In this document: positions 42,135 through 50,175 of the stretch, piece after piece | How the letters are laid out: each line of letters opens with the position of its first letter | Numbering within the stretch: position 1 is the first letter of the stretch | Assembly: GCA_022844015.1 (NCBI GenBank) | Contig: JALHMO010000002.1 | Coordinates: forward strand, 36,457 to 100,456 | Length of the DNA: 64,000 nt | Direction of reading: 5' to 3' | DNA from: Reyranella sp. | GTDB taxonomy: Bacteria; Pseudomonadota; Alphaproteobacteria; Reyranellales; Reyranellaceae | The notes under the pieces: generated by a model | Seen by the model: only the letters and a program-made list of their open reading frames with translations | Told to the model about the DNA's origin: nothing | Database searches by the model: none | Translations under genes and position numbers: made by a program

Positions 42135-43943
42135 TCAACTCCCCGCCGCGACCGCCACAGCCGGTGGTTTCGTGACGGCGACGGCGTGCTGGGCCATTGC
42201 GCGGCAGATCGTGGCGATGTCGCCCGCCAGGATGTCGCGCGCCGCGACGATCGTCTCGACCGGCCGAGCCGCCATCGTCGCCGACTCGTAGTCGATGACG
42301 ACATGGCAAGCGCGATTGCCGACGTCGACGCCGAGCTTGCGAGACGTATAACGCCGCACCGCCACGGACGGCCGCGAGGCATAGCAGACCACGGGAATCG
42401 CCAGCGTGCCTTCCTGCAGCGGCCCGATCGGCAGGTTGTCGCCATGGCGCTGCCGGATCGCCTCGAAGCCCATCCGGCGCAGCGCATGGCCGAGAATCGC
42501 CGCCGCGGCATCGTCGATCTGGCCACGACCGCCGATGCAGACGAAGCGTACGCGGGCCGCGGCATCGGCGGCGGCCGGCGTCTGCGGTGCCCTTTCGGCC
42601 GGGTCAACGTCGATGAAATCGAGGATCTCGTCGGTGCCGTCGACGATCGCGTCGACCTGGGCCGTGGTCAGCCGGTCCAGCACGCGATCAGCCTCGGCCA
42701 GCACCACCATGCGCCCCATGGCGTCGTCGAGGCCCTTCTCGGGTCCCTTCTCCTCGATCTCAGCGAGCGCCACACCGGACGCGTCGACGACGGCGCGCCG
42801 GATCAGCCGACCATAGATCCGCTGATAGGGCGTCAAGGCCGGCTCGTGGCCGAGCAGGATCTGGAGAAAGCGGAGCTGCGGCACGTGCCGGCCGAGAACC
42901 AGCAGGCAGATGGTGAGCGGCGTCGACAGCAGGATGCCCACTGGTCCCCACAGCGTGGCCCACAGGATCGCCGACAGCACGAGCGCCAGGGGCGTCACCC
43001 CGACCGACTCGCCGAACAGCACGGGCTCGACGACCTGGCCGATGAGGATGTCCCACAGGACGATCCATCCCAGCACGAGCAGAGGATGCAGCCAACCCGG
43101 GGCGATCGCGAAGGCGATCAGGGTGGGCAGGAGCGCGCCGACGACCGCGCCGATGTAGGGGACGAAGCGAAAGCCGCCGGCCAGCAGACCCCAGAGCGCG
43201 GCGTTGGGCAGCCCGAGCGCGAACAGCCCGGCTCCGACGACAGTGGCAAAGCCGAGATTGGTGACGACCTGCAGGGTGAGCACGCGGCCGAGGCGGTGGG
43301 CCGCGTCGGCAATGGCCTCCGAGGTGGCGTGCACGTCGTTGGCGCCGAACAGTCGAACGATCTGGTCGCTGAGATGCTCGCGATCGAGCAGGATGAAGAC
43401 GACCAGGATGACGACGATGCTGATGCTCAGCACCGGAGAGACCAGCGGCGCCAGCAGGGCCGCGATCCGCTCGAACCCGGAATCGGTCTGCAGCTGGACC
43501 ACGCGTTCGGGCGCGGCCTCGACGTTCGCCGTGAACTCCTGGCCGAGCGCCACGAGCATCGCCATGAAGCGGCCGACCGCACCGCCTCCCTGCAGGATCT
43601 CGCGAATGTCCTGGACCTTCTTGTGGAGGTTCGCCTGGTAGTCCGTCAGGCTGCCGGCCACCTCGGCCAGCTGCACGGTGATCAGCACGGCCAGCAACCC
43701 GATGAAAACGATGGCGGCCAGCACCACCACCGTGACCGACAGCGGCAACGGCATGAACCGGCTCGCCAGCGACACCGCCCGGCCCAGAACGAAGGCCAGG
43801 AGCACGGCCACAGCGCACGGCAAGAGAACGTCGCGACCGAAGTAGAGGGTGAGGATTGCCATGCCGCCCAGCAGGCACAGGGCGGTCAGCCTGAGCAGCG
43901 GGGTATCGGGACGATCGACCGTCGAACGGGGAATCGTGCTCAT
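42135..43943 (-). CDS. AI-2E-family (PerM-like) permease with C-terminal extension
   Basis: 602 residues from MSTIPRSTVDRP, with GAAGAGG just upstream. The first 370 residues are the family fold: paired TM helices at both ends around VQLAEVAGSLTDYQANLHKKV, then PNAALWGLLAGGFRFVPYIG and VEPVLFGESVGVTPLALVLSA. Family members are about 350-400 residues long. The extra 200 or so residues form a soluble tail including VRFVCIGGRGQIDDAAAAI, perhaps a Rossmann-like sensor. It belongs to the minus-strand run that starts near 46.9 kb in the stress region. The transported substrate is unknown, and the family name does not prove AI-2 export. Confidence 0.85.
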   Translation of the reverse strand: MSTIPRSTVDRPDTPLLRLTALCLLGGMAILTLYFGRDVLLPCAVAVLLAFVLGRAVSLASRFMPLPLSVTVVVLAAIVFIGLLAVLITVQLAEVAGSLTDYQANLHKKVQDIREILQGGGAVGRFMAMLVALGQEFTANVEAAPERVVQLQTDSGFERIAALLAPLVSPVLSISIVVILVVFILLDREHLSDQIVRLFGANDVHATSEAIADAAHRLGRVLTLQVVTNLGFATVVGAGLFALGLPNAALWGLLAGGFRFVPYIGAVVGALLPTLIAFAIAPGWLHPLLVLGWIVLWDILIGQVVEPVLFGESVGVTPLALVLSAILWATLWGPVGILLSTPLTICLLVLGRHVPQLRFLQILLGHEPALTPYQRIYGRLIRRAVVDASGVALAEIEEKGPEKGLDDAMGRMVVLAEADRVLDRLTTAQVDAIVDGTDEILDFIDVDPAERAPQTPAAADAAARVRFVCIGGRGQIDDAAAAILGHALRRMGFEAIRQRHGDNLPIGPLQEGTLAIPVVCYASRPSVAVRRYTSRKLGVDVGNRACHVVIDYESATMAARPVETIVAARDILAGDIATICRAMAQHAVAVTKPPAVAVAAGS

Positions 43944-43992
43944 GACCACCTCTTCCGCGCCCGTCAGGCCAGCGACGCGACCGCGGTGCACG

Positions 43993-45042
43993 TCAGGCCG
44001 GTCTAACCAAGCCATGGATGAACGCCAGCTTGTCGACTGCGGATTGCGACAGCACGAACGGATAGAGGTCGGGCTGACCCATCGAGCGATTGAGGCAGTT
44101 GAGCGCCACCGAAAGCGGCAGCCAGCTCTCGACCAGCTGGGTAACCGTCTCGGCCCGATAGGGCGCGAAATCGACCGTCGAATCGAGGTTGTCGTCGCGG
44201 GCCAGGGTAGGATGGGTGGACACGCCGAAGGAGGCGGCCATCTCCAGGGTGTCGACGATGTGCAGGTAGTGCGCCCACGTTTCGGCGAAGTCCTCCCAGG
44301 GATGCGCCGTGGCATAGGCGCTGACGAATCCCGCCTGCCAGTCGGCCGGCGCGCCGTCGGCGTAGTAGGCCTGCAGCGCCAGGCCATAGTCCTGACGCTC
44401 GTCGCCGAAGACCGCACGGCACGCCGCCAGTCGCCCGCCGTCACGAACCAGCCTGTTCCAGAAGAAGTGGCCGGACTCGTGGCGAAAGTGCCCGAGCAGG
44501 GTGCGATATGGCTCGCGCATCGCCACCCGATGGCTCTCGCGACGGGCATCGTCCGCCTCGGCGAGCGCAATGGTCACGACACCGTTGTCATGCCCCGTCA
44601 GGACTTTCCCGCCCGGAGGCTCGGCGAGAAAATCGAAGGCCAGGCCGTTCTCCGGGTCCTCGGCGAGGGTCGGCATCGGAAGGCGGAACTTCAGCAGGGA
44701 ATAGAACAGGCGGTGCTTGGCGAGCTCCAACTTGCGCCAGCCCACGAGATTGTCCTCGACGGAGAGATCGGGAATCGTCCGGTTGTGCCGGCACGACAGG
44801 CACAACGCATCCGGGGAGGCGGACTCGATCAGCCAGTTGCAGGCTTGATGGTCGGCATTGGCGCAGAAGCGAAACGTCTCGTCCTGCGCCGAGCGCAGCC
44901 GACGCCAAGAATCGCAATCGGCCTTCAGAGCGGTCAAGACCCCTTCATGCGGAACGTAGCCGAGGCGGCTCGAGCATCTCTCGCAAAGCGTGTTCTCGAA
45001 ATGAATGATCTGATGGCAGTTCTGGCACTTGAAGAGCTTCAT
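43993..45042 (-). CDS. Zinc-ribbon putative metallopeptidase
   Basis: 349 residues from MKLFKCQNCHQ, with AAGGGAA upstream. An N-terminal zinc ribbon has Cys6, Cys9, Cys20 and Cys23, with further CxxC pairs about Cys81/Cys84. HESGH at 188-192 is a zincin HExxH motif, followed by DFAETWAHYLHI, which supplies a downstream acidic ligand. This matches the putative zinc-binding metallopeptidase family (zinc-ribbon_6 plus peptidase). It is cytoplasmic by sequence. It lies between a small unknown protein and the permease in the stress-region run. Confidence 0.85.
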   Translation of the reverse strand: MKLFKCQNCHQIIHFENTLCERCSSRLGYVPHEGVLTALKADCDSWRRLRSAQDETFRFCANADHQACNWLIESASPDALCLSCRHNRTIPDLSVEDNLVGWRKLELAKHRLFYSLLKFRLPMPTLAEDPENGLAFDFLAEPPGGKVLTGHDNGVVTIALAEADDARRESHRVAMREPYRTLLGHFRHESGHFFWNRLVRDGGRLAACRAVFGDERQDYGLALQAYYADGAPADWQAGFVSAYATAHPWEDFAETWAHYLHIVDTLEMAASFGVSTHPTLARDDNLDSTVDFAPYRAETVTQLVESWLPLSVALNCLNRSMGQPDLYPFVLSQSAVDKLAFIHGLVRPA

Positions 45043-45067
45043 GGGTTCCCTTGACGCGACACCGTCT

Positions 45068-45502
45068 TCATCGCCGCCGCATCGCACCGACGCTGCGCAT
45101 CGGGCCGCCCGCTTCGGAAGCGTCGGGCTTCGCGCGCTTGAAGGAGGGCGGTCCCGCGACCTTGGCCACCTCGAAGAGTATCTCGTCGTCGAGCTCGACG
45201 AAATGGCGCGATGCCTCGCCCCCACCCGCGGTCGCCGGGCCGCCATGGATCGACGCCGCGAGACGCTCGGCATCCATGCTCCCCGAGAAGACGCAATGCA
45301 CCTCGGGAACGCCGTCCTGCCGCATGATCAGGATCGTGTAGTCGCCCTCCGGCGGCTTCTTGCGCAGGTAGCGGATCAGCAGGTTCTGAAGATCGCGCAG
45401 CGCCACCAGCAGATCATCGTCGCGCATCGGCACGCGCACGACGACGACATGCCGTGCCGTCGGCGCCGCGGCCATTGTCGACGAAGGCTCGCCCATTTGC
45501 AT
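45068..45502 (-). CDS. Hypothetical protein in stress-region operon
   Basis: 144 residues from MQMGEPSSTM, with GGGAGAA six bases upstream. HVVVVRVPMRDDDLLVALRDLQNLLIRYL and GDYTILIMRQDGVPEVHCVF suggest an alpha-beta fold. No known motif is visible. It lies 41 bases after the DUF3618 gene and 25 bases before the zinc-ribbon peptidase gene. Confidence 0.6.
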   Translation of the reverse strand: MQMGEPSSTMAAAPTARHVVVVRVPMRDDDLLVALRDLQNLLIRYLRKKPPEGDYTILIMRQDGVPEVHCVFSGSMDAERLAASIHGGPATAGGGEASRHFVELDDEILFEVAKVAGPPSFKRAKPDASEAGGPMRSVGAMRRR

Positions 45503-45543
45503 GTGCCCATTCTCCCGAGTCGTGCCGCCGTCGGGCACGTCCG

Positions 45544-46254
45544 TCAGGCGCCCGCGCCGTCGGGATGTGCACAATCGTCGGTTTCCTTCGTCGACGCAGG
45601 CGGACGGCCGTCCGCCTTGGCCAGGGGCAGCGCGGCCCCGATCGCAGCCCCCACTGCGAGGCCGAGGGCTGCCACCAGGATCGGCTGCTCGTGCGCCAGG
45701 CGAACCATTCCACCCGGCGTCAGGTAATGTCGGTTCTCGTCGACGAGATGCGCGGCCTTCTCCTGCACGTCGGAGGCGACCTCGCACGCCCTTTCGACGC
45801 CGCTTTCCACGGCGTGCCGGGCGCGGTCGGCGACATGCGCCGCCCCGTCCTCGAGCTGCCCGGCGGCGTCCTCGACGACGCCGCGCGCCTGGTGGGCGGC
45901 ATCGTGGGACATCGCGCGGGCCGCATGCATGGCATCTCCCGCGGCGGCGCCGGCCGTCGCCCCCGCTTCCTTCGCGGCCCCGGTCACACGCCGAACGAGC
46001 CGCCCGGTGCCGCCCTTGCCGTTGCTGAGCAGCATCGCGACACCGGCACCGATCAACAGGGCGGCCAGCGGGTTGGCTCGTGCACGCTCGACCGCCACGC
46101 GCGCCAGCGTCGTGCTGCCGTCCCTGGCGATCGTCATCGCGCCATTGGCGATGGCGGCAGTCGTCAGGCTGCTGCGCAGCTCGTCGAGGGTGTTGGAAAG
46201 ACCGGCGCGCGTGCTCTCGGCTTCGCGCTGGAGGTCGGCAGCGCTCTCGCTCAT
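45544..46254 (-). CDS. DUF3618-type membrane protein
   Basis: 236 residues. REAESTRAGLSNTLDELRSSL is the DUF3618 signature. An ANPLAALLIGAGVAMLL segment, a long alanine-rich amphipathic helix (AGDAMHAARAMSHDAAHQAR) and a second TM near the C-terminus (PILVAALGLAVGAAIGAALP) follow. The start overlaps the upstream stop as ATGA. Such genes usually travel with phage-holin-like and small membrane genes in alphaproteobacterial stress clusters, as here, and may modify envelope stability. No biochemical role is known to me. Confidence 0.8.
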   Translation of the reverse strand: MSESAADLQREAESTRAGLSNTLDELRSSLTTAAIANGAMTIARDGSTTLARVAVERARANPLAALLIGAGVAMLLSNGKGGTGRLVRRVTGAAKEAGATAGAAAGDAMHAARAMSHDAAHQARGVVEDAAGQLEDGAAHVADRARHAVESGVERACEVASDVQEKAAHLVDENRHYLTPGGMVRLAHEQPILVAALGLAVGAAIGAALPLAKADGRPPASTKETDDCAHPDGAGA

Positions 46255-46643
46255 GACAGCTTCTCCTTGGCCATCGCGCCATCGCGCGCGATCTGGTTGA
46301 GGGTTCGCTCGGGAAGGACGGAGCCCGTATCGAGCTTCTGCCGGCCCGCGAGGATCAACACGAGGCCGACGAGGATACACGTCACGGCGACCACGATGGT
46401 CGCCATCGTCGGCGGCAGCCCGGCCTCGACGAGGGCGACGACCGCCCCTTGCAGCAATAGGAACAATGCACCGGTCAGGAACACCGCGCCGGCCACCACG
46501 AATGCCGCGCCCGTGCGAAGGCTGCTGACCTTCTCGGCCATTTCCGCGCGCGCCAACCGAAACTCGACGCTGATCAGGTTCGCGGCCTGGACCATCGCCT
46601 CGCCGGCAACCCCAAACACTCCACGCGGGTGGTCGACCGCCAT
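46251..46643 (-). CDS. Holin-superfamily (PF07332-like) membrane protein
   Basis: 130 residues: FRLARAEMAEKVSSLRTGAAFV followed by two TM helices (VAGAVFLTGALFLLLQGAVVALV and TMATIVVAVTCILVGLVLILAG), the pattern of the actinobacterial/proteobacterial holin-X family. It is not a phage gene by context. It lies two bases after the preceding gene and overlaps the DUF3618 start, so it is the middle of a coupled trio. Confidence 0.8.
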   Translation of the reverse strand: MAVDHPRGVFGVAGEAMVQAANLISVEFRLARAEMAEKVSSLRTGAAFVVAGAVFLTGALFLLLQGAVVALVEAGLPPTMATIVVAVTCILVGLVLILAGRQKLDTGSVLPERTLNQIARDGAMAKEKLS

Positions 46644-46645
46644 GT

Positions 46646-46945
46646 TCAGCTCTCGCCAGGCTCGGAGGATCGCGCCGTGCCCGACTTGCCTTTCATCAGC
46701 TGCGAAAGGACGAACCCGAGTACGATCCCTCCGCCGACGAGCAGCAGCGGTTGCTTCCTGCTCCACGTCAGCGCCGATGCGACCAGCTCGTCCGCTTTCT
46801 GCGCTTGCAGTCGGTCGGCCAGCTCCCGCGTGTAATCAGCCGCGTGGCGGACATAGTCCGACAGGGGTGCCGTGACGACTTCCGCCGCGTGCCGGTTCGA
46901 CGCGTCGGCGGACTCCTCGTTCATCTTCTCCGGATGATCGCGCAT
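46646..46945 (-). CDS. Small membrane protein, first gene of the envelope-stress run
   Basis: 99 residues. The ATG at MRDHPEKM has AAGGGA eight bases upstream; the ATG seven codons in is less well placed. A helical DYVRHAADYTRELADRLQAQ region is followed by one TM helix (QPLLLVGGGIVLGFVLSQL) and a basic tail. It leads the trio with the holin-like and DUF3618 proteins. A stress-sigma promoter candidate lies 68-92 bases upstream. Confidence 0.75.
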   Translation of the reverse strand: MRDHPEKMNEESADASNRHAAEVVTAPLSDYVRHAADYTRELADRLQAQKADELVASALTWSRKQPLLLVGGGIVLGFVLSQLMKGKSGTARSSEPGES

Positions 46946-47012
46946 CGACAGTATCCCTTCAGCTGCTTTGTCGACGCCCGGCAGCTCCAGCGCTCACGGG
47001 CGACATGCCTGA

Positions 47013-47037
47013 AACGCCCGGAGAGCGAATCCGTTCC
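47013..47037 (-). promoter_or_regulatory. EcfG-type promoter candidate: GGAAC-N16-CGTT
   Basis: Read on the minus strand, GGAAC is followed after 16 bases by CGTT, the published alphaproteobacterial general-stress consensus. It lies upstream of the small membrane protein that starts at 46945. Confidence 0.6.
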
Positions 47038-47060
47038 TGCGGAGCCGCCAGGTCGGCCAA

Positions 47061-47303
47061 TCAGCGCGACGCCAAACCACAGGGGGACAGTGCGTAGGCC
47101 GGTGCATGGCGGGTCGCCGTGCTGGCGGCCGCCATCACCGTGCTCAGCTGCGCCACCGTCGTTCCAATTCCCGCGACCACGGAGATCAGCATGCCGGAGA
47201 CGACCATCGCGGCGACGGCGCCGAGGAGAACCGGCCGCCATTGCGACTCTTCCGTGCCGCCTGGCCTGATCGACGCGGCGGGCGAGGGCTGGATCGTGTC
47301 CAT
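47061..47303 (-). CDS. Small single-TM protein
   Basis: 80 residues from MDTIQPSPAAS, with GAGGAGGG upstream. One TM helix (VLLGAVAAMVVSGMLISVVAGIG) is followed by a Thr/Ala-rich tail. It starts ten bases after the 24-residue gene and probably shares its stress promoter. No family is known to me. Confidence 0.6.
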   Translation of the reverse strand: MDTIQPSPAASIRPGGTEESQWRPVLLGAVAAMVVSGMLISVVAGIGTTVAQLSTVMAAASTATRHAPAYALSPCGLASR

Positions 47304-47313
47304 CGAGCCCTCC

Positions 47314-47388
47314 TCACCGGAAGCCGAGGAAAGACAGGATGGCGGCGACGATGACCACCGCACCGACCAGATAGATGATGGAGTTCAT
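47314..47388 (-). CDS. 24-residue membrane peptide
   Basis: The peptide MNSIIYLVGAVVIVAAILSF ends LGFR and is essentially one TM helix. A strong GGAGGTG lies six bases before the ATG and a stress-promoter candidate is upstream. I recall near-identical tiny proteins in other Alphaproteobacteria. It is too short for most gene finders, but the binding site and the polar ends argue that it is real. Confidence 0.65.
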   Translation of the reverse strand: MNSIIYLVGAVVIVAAILSFLGFR

Positions 47389-47422
47389 TGCTGCACCTCC
47401 GCGTCTCGACTTCTGCACAGTC

Positions 47423-47448
47423 AACGCGGTACCCACAGGGCACGTTGC
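47423..47448 (-). promoter_or_regulatory. EcfG-like promoter candidate: GCAAC-N17-CGTT
   Basis: Minus-strand site 35-60 bases before the 24-residue gene. It departs from the GGAAC consensus at one -35 position, as do four others in this region. Confidence 0.5.
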
Positions 47449-47502
47449 GAAGCGCGGCCAAATAATGGCGCCGCGAGCCATTGGCGCCGGATGTGCAAGC
47501 GA

Positions 47503-47528
47503 GCAACCTGTTGCCAAAACGGCGCGTT
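47503..47528 (+). promoter_or_regulatory. EcfG-like promoter candidate: GCAAC-N17-CGTT
   Basis: Plus-strand site ending 53 bases before the start of the small hydrophilic protein at 47582. It faces away from the 47423-47448 site. Confidence 0.5.
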
Positions 47529-47581
47529 GGAGGAAGCAGCGGCACCAATCGTGGTCGTCGCAGCAGCATGGAGAAAAAGCC

Positions 47582-47737
47582 ATGAACGACCCCAACAAGC
47601 CGAACCAGACCCCTCAGGAGCGCGAGCGCCAGCAGCGGGAGCAGATCCAGCGCGAGCAGCAGCAGCGCCAGAGGCAGGGCGAGAAGACCGACGACCGCCG
47701 ACCGCCTCAGCAGCCCCATCCCCAGAGGGACGAGTAG
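47582..47737 (+). CDS. Small glutamine/arginine-rich hydrophilic protein
   Basis: 51 residues, MNDPNKPNQTPQERERQQRE and on to PHPQRDE. The protein is extremely rich in Gln, Arg, Glu and Pro with no hydrophobic core, so it is probably disordered, like other small stress-induced hydrophilic proteins. GGAG lies eight bases ahead, a stress promoter candidate upstream, and a clear terminator 20 bases after the stop. Confidence 0.6.
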   Translation: MNDPNKPNQTPQERERQQREQIQREQQQRQRQGEKTDDRRPPQQPHPQRDE

Positions 47738-47756
47738 TCGTCACTCGCTGAACGAG

Positions 47757-47787
47757 GAATGCCCGCCGAACGGCGGGCATTCTTTTT
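47757..47787 (+). terminator. Rho-independent terminator
   Basis: Perfect 11-bp stem GAATGCCCGCC with loop GAAC, followed by TTTTT. It ends the small hydrophilic gene. The minus-strand gene stopping at 47823 converges on it. Confidence 0.9.
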
Positions 47788-47822
47788 CTCCCTCGTTGCA
47801 AGAGACGGAATGCGTTCGATGC

Positions 47823-48098
47823 TCACGGCCCCGTCTTGTTGGGTGCGCCGTCCTCCTCGATGTGAGCGACGCCCAGCGACTTCTGCGCCTTCCTGACCTC
47901 GGCCAGCTGGTTGAGCTCTCCTCCCGTCATACCTTCCTCGCTCGCCACCTGGAGGAGACGTGCATCGATCTCCCATTGCTTCAGCACCGCCGTCTTATCC
48001 GCCATGCTCAGATCGACGCATGACACTACCTCGCCTGGCGTCTTGAACAGGCTGGACGGCGTGGTGAGAGCCTTGGCTTTGTCGTGACTGTTCAACAT
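47823..48098 (-). CDS. Small hypothetical stress-region protein
   Basis: 91 residues from MLNSHDKAKAL, with AGGGG nine bases upstream. A TTG two codons earlier is possible. The middle reads FKTPGEVVSCVDLSMADKTAVLKQWEIDARLLQVASEEGM, reminiscent of small DUF-type proteins with a single helical bundle. It has a consensus stress promoter 35-60 bases upstream. No function is known to me. Confidence 0.7.
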   Translation of the reverse strand: MLNSHDKAKALTTPSSLFKTPGEVVSCVDLSMADKTAVLKQWEIDARLLQVASEEGMTGGELNQLAEVRKAQKSLGVAHIEEDGAPNKTGP

Positions 48099-48132
48099 AT
48101 GCAATTGCCCCTGTCGTTAGTTTCCTGCGGTC

Positions 48133-48158
48133 AACGATCAGCGCGGGCGTGGAGTTCC
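48133..48158 (-). promoter_or_regulatory. EcfG-type promoter candidate: GGAAC-N17-CGTT
   Basis: A full consensus match on the minus strand, upstream of the 91-residue gene. Confidence 0.65.
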
Positions 48159-48210
48159 GACGGGGCTGCCCGCGGCAGCCCGGAACCGGGCACGGGATCC
48201 GCAAAAACGG

Positions 48211-48240
48211 AAAAGCCCCTCGACACCAGCGAGGGGCTTC
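48211..48240 (-). terminator. Terminator downstream of nepR
   Basis: The ten-bp stem AAGCCCCTCG / CGAGGGGCTT with a seven-base loop is followed on the minus strand by TTTTCC. It lies 37 bases after the NepR stop. Confidence 0.8.
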
Positions 48241-48276
48241 TCGAACCGACTCGAAACGCTCTCGAGCCGTCTGCGT

Positions 48277-48492
48277 CTAGGCGGGCTTGTCTTTCTTGTC
48301 GCTGCCTGCGGCGGCATCGTTGTCGATGAGCTTCACCAGCGAATCCGGGAGCGGCTCGCTGACGATCTCGTCGTACATGGTGTGCAGCTGCTTCTGCAAC
48401 CAGGAGGCGAATGGGTCCTTGTCGGGCACTTTCGTTCGCGGCAAGTTCTCTCGCTCACTCTGTCCGCCGTTGGATTTGTTATCGTTGCTCAT
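48277..48492 (-). CDS. nepR: NepR-family anti-sigma factor
   Basis: 71 residues: a polar N-terminus, then FASWLQKQLHTMYDEIVSEPLPDSLVKLID, the NepR signature (conserved Tyr and EP.P...L..L), and a charged tail. In the general stress response NepR binds and silences EcfG until phosphorylated PhyR takes its place. It lies 141 bases downstream of an EcfG-like sigma gene on the same strand. The common order elsewhere is nepR before ecfG. A terminator follows. Confidence 0.88.
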   Translation of the reverse strand: MSNDNKSNGGQSERENLPRTKVPDKDPFASWLQKQLHTMYDEIVSEPLPDSLVKLIDNDAAAGSDKKDKPA

Positions 48493-48633
48493 GACGACTC
48501 TTCCCGGAAACGACGGCCGTTCCTCGGGTTTACACCCTTTTCAACAAGGTCTTCCCACCTGCCGCATAATAGCAAATTCCCCGATCCCCGGCGACACAGG
48601 AAACACGCGGGCCCCGTGCCGCCCGCCCCGCGA

Positions 48634-49227
48634 TCAACCCGGGCGAGCCTCCTCCTGGGCGGCGCGTGCCTGAAGCCGCGACAGGAGCGCCTTGGCCTCC
48701 GTCGCAGGCGTCGCATCGCCCTCCGTCAACAACCGCTCGAGCGTGTCACGCGCCCGCGAGATTCGGCTCTTGACCGTCCCGACGGAAACGCCCGTATGGG
48801 CCGCAATCACCTCGTAGCGCAGGCCCTCCAGCACCGCGAGCACCAGGGCTTCGCGCTGCGCCGAGGGGAGCTTGCCGAACGCCGAGATGAACTCCCGCAT
48901 GATCAGGCGGCTCTCCTGATGGGCAGGATGGGAAATCGATTCCGCCGCCGCATCGACGGGGACCGTCGGCCGCTGACGACGCAGCCCCGAGATGAACTCG
49001 TTTCGCTGAATGCGGAAAAGCCACGCTGCCAGGTTGGTGCCGGGCTGAAAGCTGTGCCGTCCGGCGAGCGCCTTGACGACCGTGTCGTGAACCAGATCTT
49101 CCGCCGTATCGCGATCCCGGGTGAGCGACCGCGCATAGATGCGCAACCGCGGCAACACCGCCTTGAGCTGATCATGGAAGCTCGCGGTGCTGGCATTCTC
49201 GTCGATCGATTTGGCTTCGGTGAACAT
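48634..49227 (-). CDS. ECF15/EcfG-like sigma factor, paralogue 1
   Basis: 197 residues from MFTEAKSIDEN, with GGGAG six bases upstream. Sigma region 2 reads LRIYARSLTRDRDTAEDLVHDTVVKAL and GTNLAAWLFRIQRNEF. Region 4 reads LPSAQREALVLAVLEGLRYEVIAAHTGVSVGTVKSRISRAR. A 27-residue Ala/Arg-rich tail is unusual. It lies between the second sigma gene and nepR on one strand. It is probably a stress sigma recognising GGAAC-type promoters. Division of labour with its neighbour is unknown. Confidence 0.9.
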   Translation of the reverse strand: MFTEAKSIDENASTASFHDQLKAVLPRLRIYARSLTRDRDTAEDLVHDTVVKALAGRHSFQPGTNLAAWLFRIQRNEFISGLRRQRPTVPVDAAAESISHPAHQESRLIMREFISAFGKLPSAQREALVLAVLEGLRYEVIAAHTGVSVGTVKSRISRARDTLERLLTEGDATPATEAKALLSRLQARAAQEEARPG

Positions 49228-49328
49228 GGTGTACTCCCGCATCTGGTACAGGAAACAACTCCAGAGCCGGCAAAAGGTTACATCGGGTTCCCTATCCACC
49301 CCTAAGCCGTTGAGATTCAACGACAGTT

Positions 49329-49796
49329 TCAGCCGAGCTTGCAGGCCAGACGCTTACGTGCACGCGAGACCCGCGCCTTCAGCGTGCCGATGGAGCAATT
49401 GCAGAGGGCAGCCGCTTCTTCGTAGGAGAAGCCGCCAGCGCCGACCAGCACGAGCGCCTCGCGCGACTCGGGGCTGAGCTCCCAGATCGCCGAGGACAGT
49501 TCCTTGAGCGCCAACGCGGCTTCCGGGTTGTCGGCCGCGGGAATGGGCGTGGCGACGTCGTCGTCGATAGAGATGACCTGGCGACGCTGCGCTCGCAGAT
49601 CCGAGTAGAAGCGATTGCGCATGATGGTGAACAGCCAGCCCTTGAGGTTGGTGCCGGGCGAGAACTGTGCCTGCTTGTCGAGGGCGGCGAGGATCGTGTT
49701 CTGGGCGAGATCGTCGGCCGCCTCGCGATCACGGCAGAGGAATCGCGAGAAGGCACGCAGTTCCGGCATCAAGGTCACGATGTCGTCCTTCATCAT
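49329..49796 (-). CDS. ECF15/EcfG-like sigma factor, paralogue 2
   Basis: 155 residues. Region 2 (LRAFSRFLCRDREAADDLAQNTILAALD, GTNLKGWLFTIMRNRFYSDLR) and region 4 (LSPESREALVLVGAGGFSYEEAAALC, SIGTLKARVSRARKRL) match EcfG very closely. No ribosome binding site is visible before either of the two adjacent ATGs. A near-consensus GGAAC-N16-CGTG at 49805-49829 would place the transcript start almost at the ATG, suggesting a leaderless, self-controlled message. The gene is followed by paralogue 1 after 101 bases. Confidence 0.92.
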   Translation of the reverse strand: MMKDDIVTLMPELRAFSRFLCRDREAADDLAQNTILAALDKQAQFSPGTNLKGWLFTIMRNRFYSDLRAQRRQVISIDDDVATPIPAADNPEAALALKELSSAIWELSPESREALVLVGAGGFSYEEAAALCNCSIGTLKARVSRARKRLACKLG

Positions 49797-49886
49797 TGGA
49801 GTGACACGCTCCTGATGCCCGCCAGTTCCCGCACGAAGACTCTATGTGGGCGAGCGGGCGGGCCGGCGCAAAGAAAAACTGCTGCC

Positions 49887-49912
49887 GGAACCGCATGTCA
49901 CGAGCAAGCGTT
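49887..49912 (+). promoter_or_regulatory. EcfG-type promoter candidate: GGAAC-N17-CGTT
   Basis: A full consensus match ending 35 bases before the CsbD start, an ideal distance for its promoter. Confidence 0.7.
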
Positions 49913-49947
49913 GTGTGCGGGTGAACCCAATCGAAAGGACACTCGAC

Positions 49948-50145
49948 ATGAACTGGGATCGTATCGAAGGCAATTGGAAGCAGTTCTCCGGCAAGGTCAA
50001 GGAGCAGTGGGGCAAGCTCACCGACGACGACCTCACGGTGATCAGCGGCAAGCAGGACCAGCTCGTGGGCCGCATCCAGGAGCGCTACGGCATCACCAAG
50101 GACGCTGCCCAGCGCGACGTCGAGAGCTGGATCAACCGGATCTAG
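49948..50145 (+). CDS. CsbD-family stress protein
   Basis: 65 residues: MNWDRIEGNWKQFSGKVKEQ, WGKLTDDDLTVISGKQDQLVGRIQERYGI and a C-terminal VESWI, the complete CsbD family pattern (length 60-70). AAGGA lies eight bases before the ATG. CsbD is a classical general-stress marker of unknown molecular role. It is followed within 140 bases by two tiny membrane or lipoprotein genes, probably on the same transcript. Confidence 0.93.
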   Translation: MNWDRIEGNWKQFSGKVKEQWGKLTDDDLTVISGKQDQLVGRIQERYGITKDAAQRDVESWINRI

Positions 50146-50175
50146 CCGGCAGTCCGGGCTACGGAGGAACGATCG

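Noticed and set aside
42135..44570. 811-residue version of the permease
   Set aside because: The first 209 residues are antisense to nothing real and Arg/Ser-rich. ATG 43943 has a good binding site and begins the TM-containing protein.
46251..46643. Prophage holin
   Set aside because: No lysin, structural or integrase gene is nearby. The gene is coupled to DUF3618 in a stress run.
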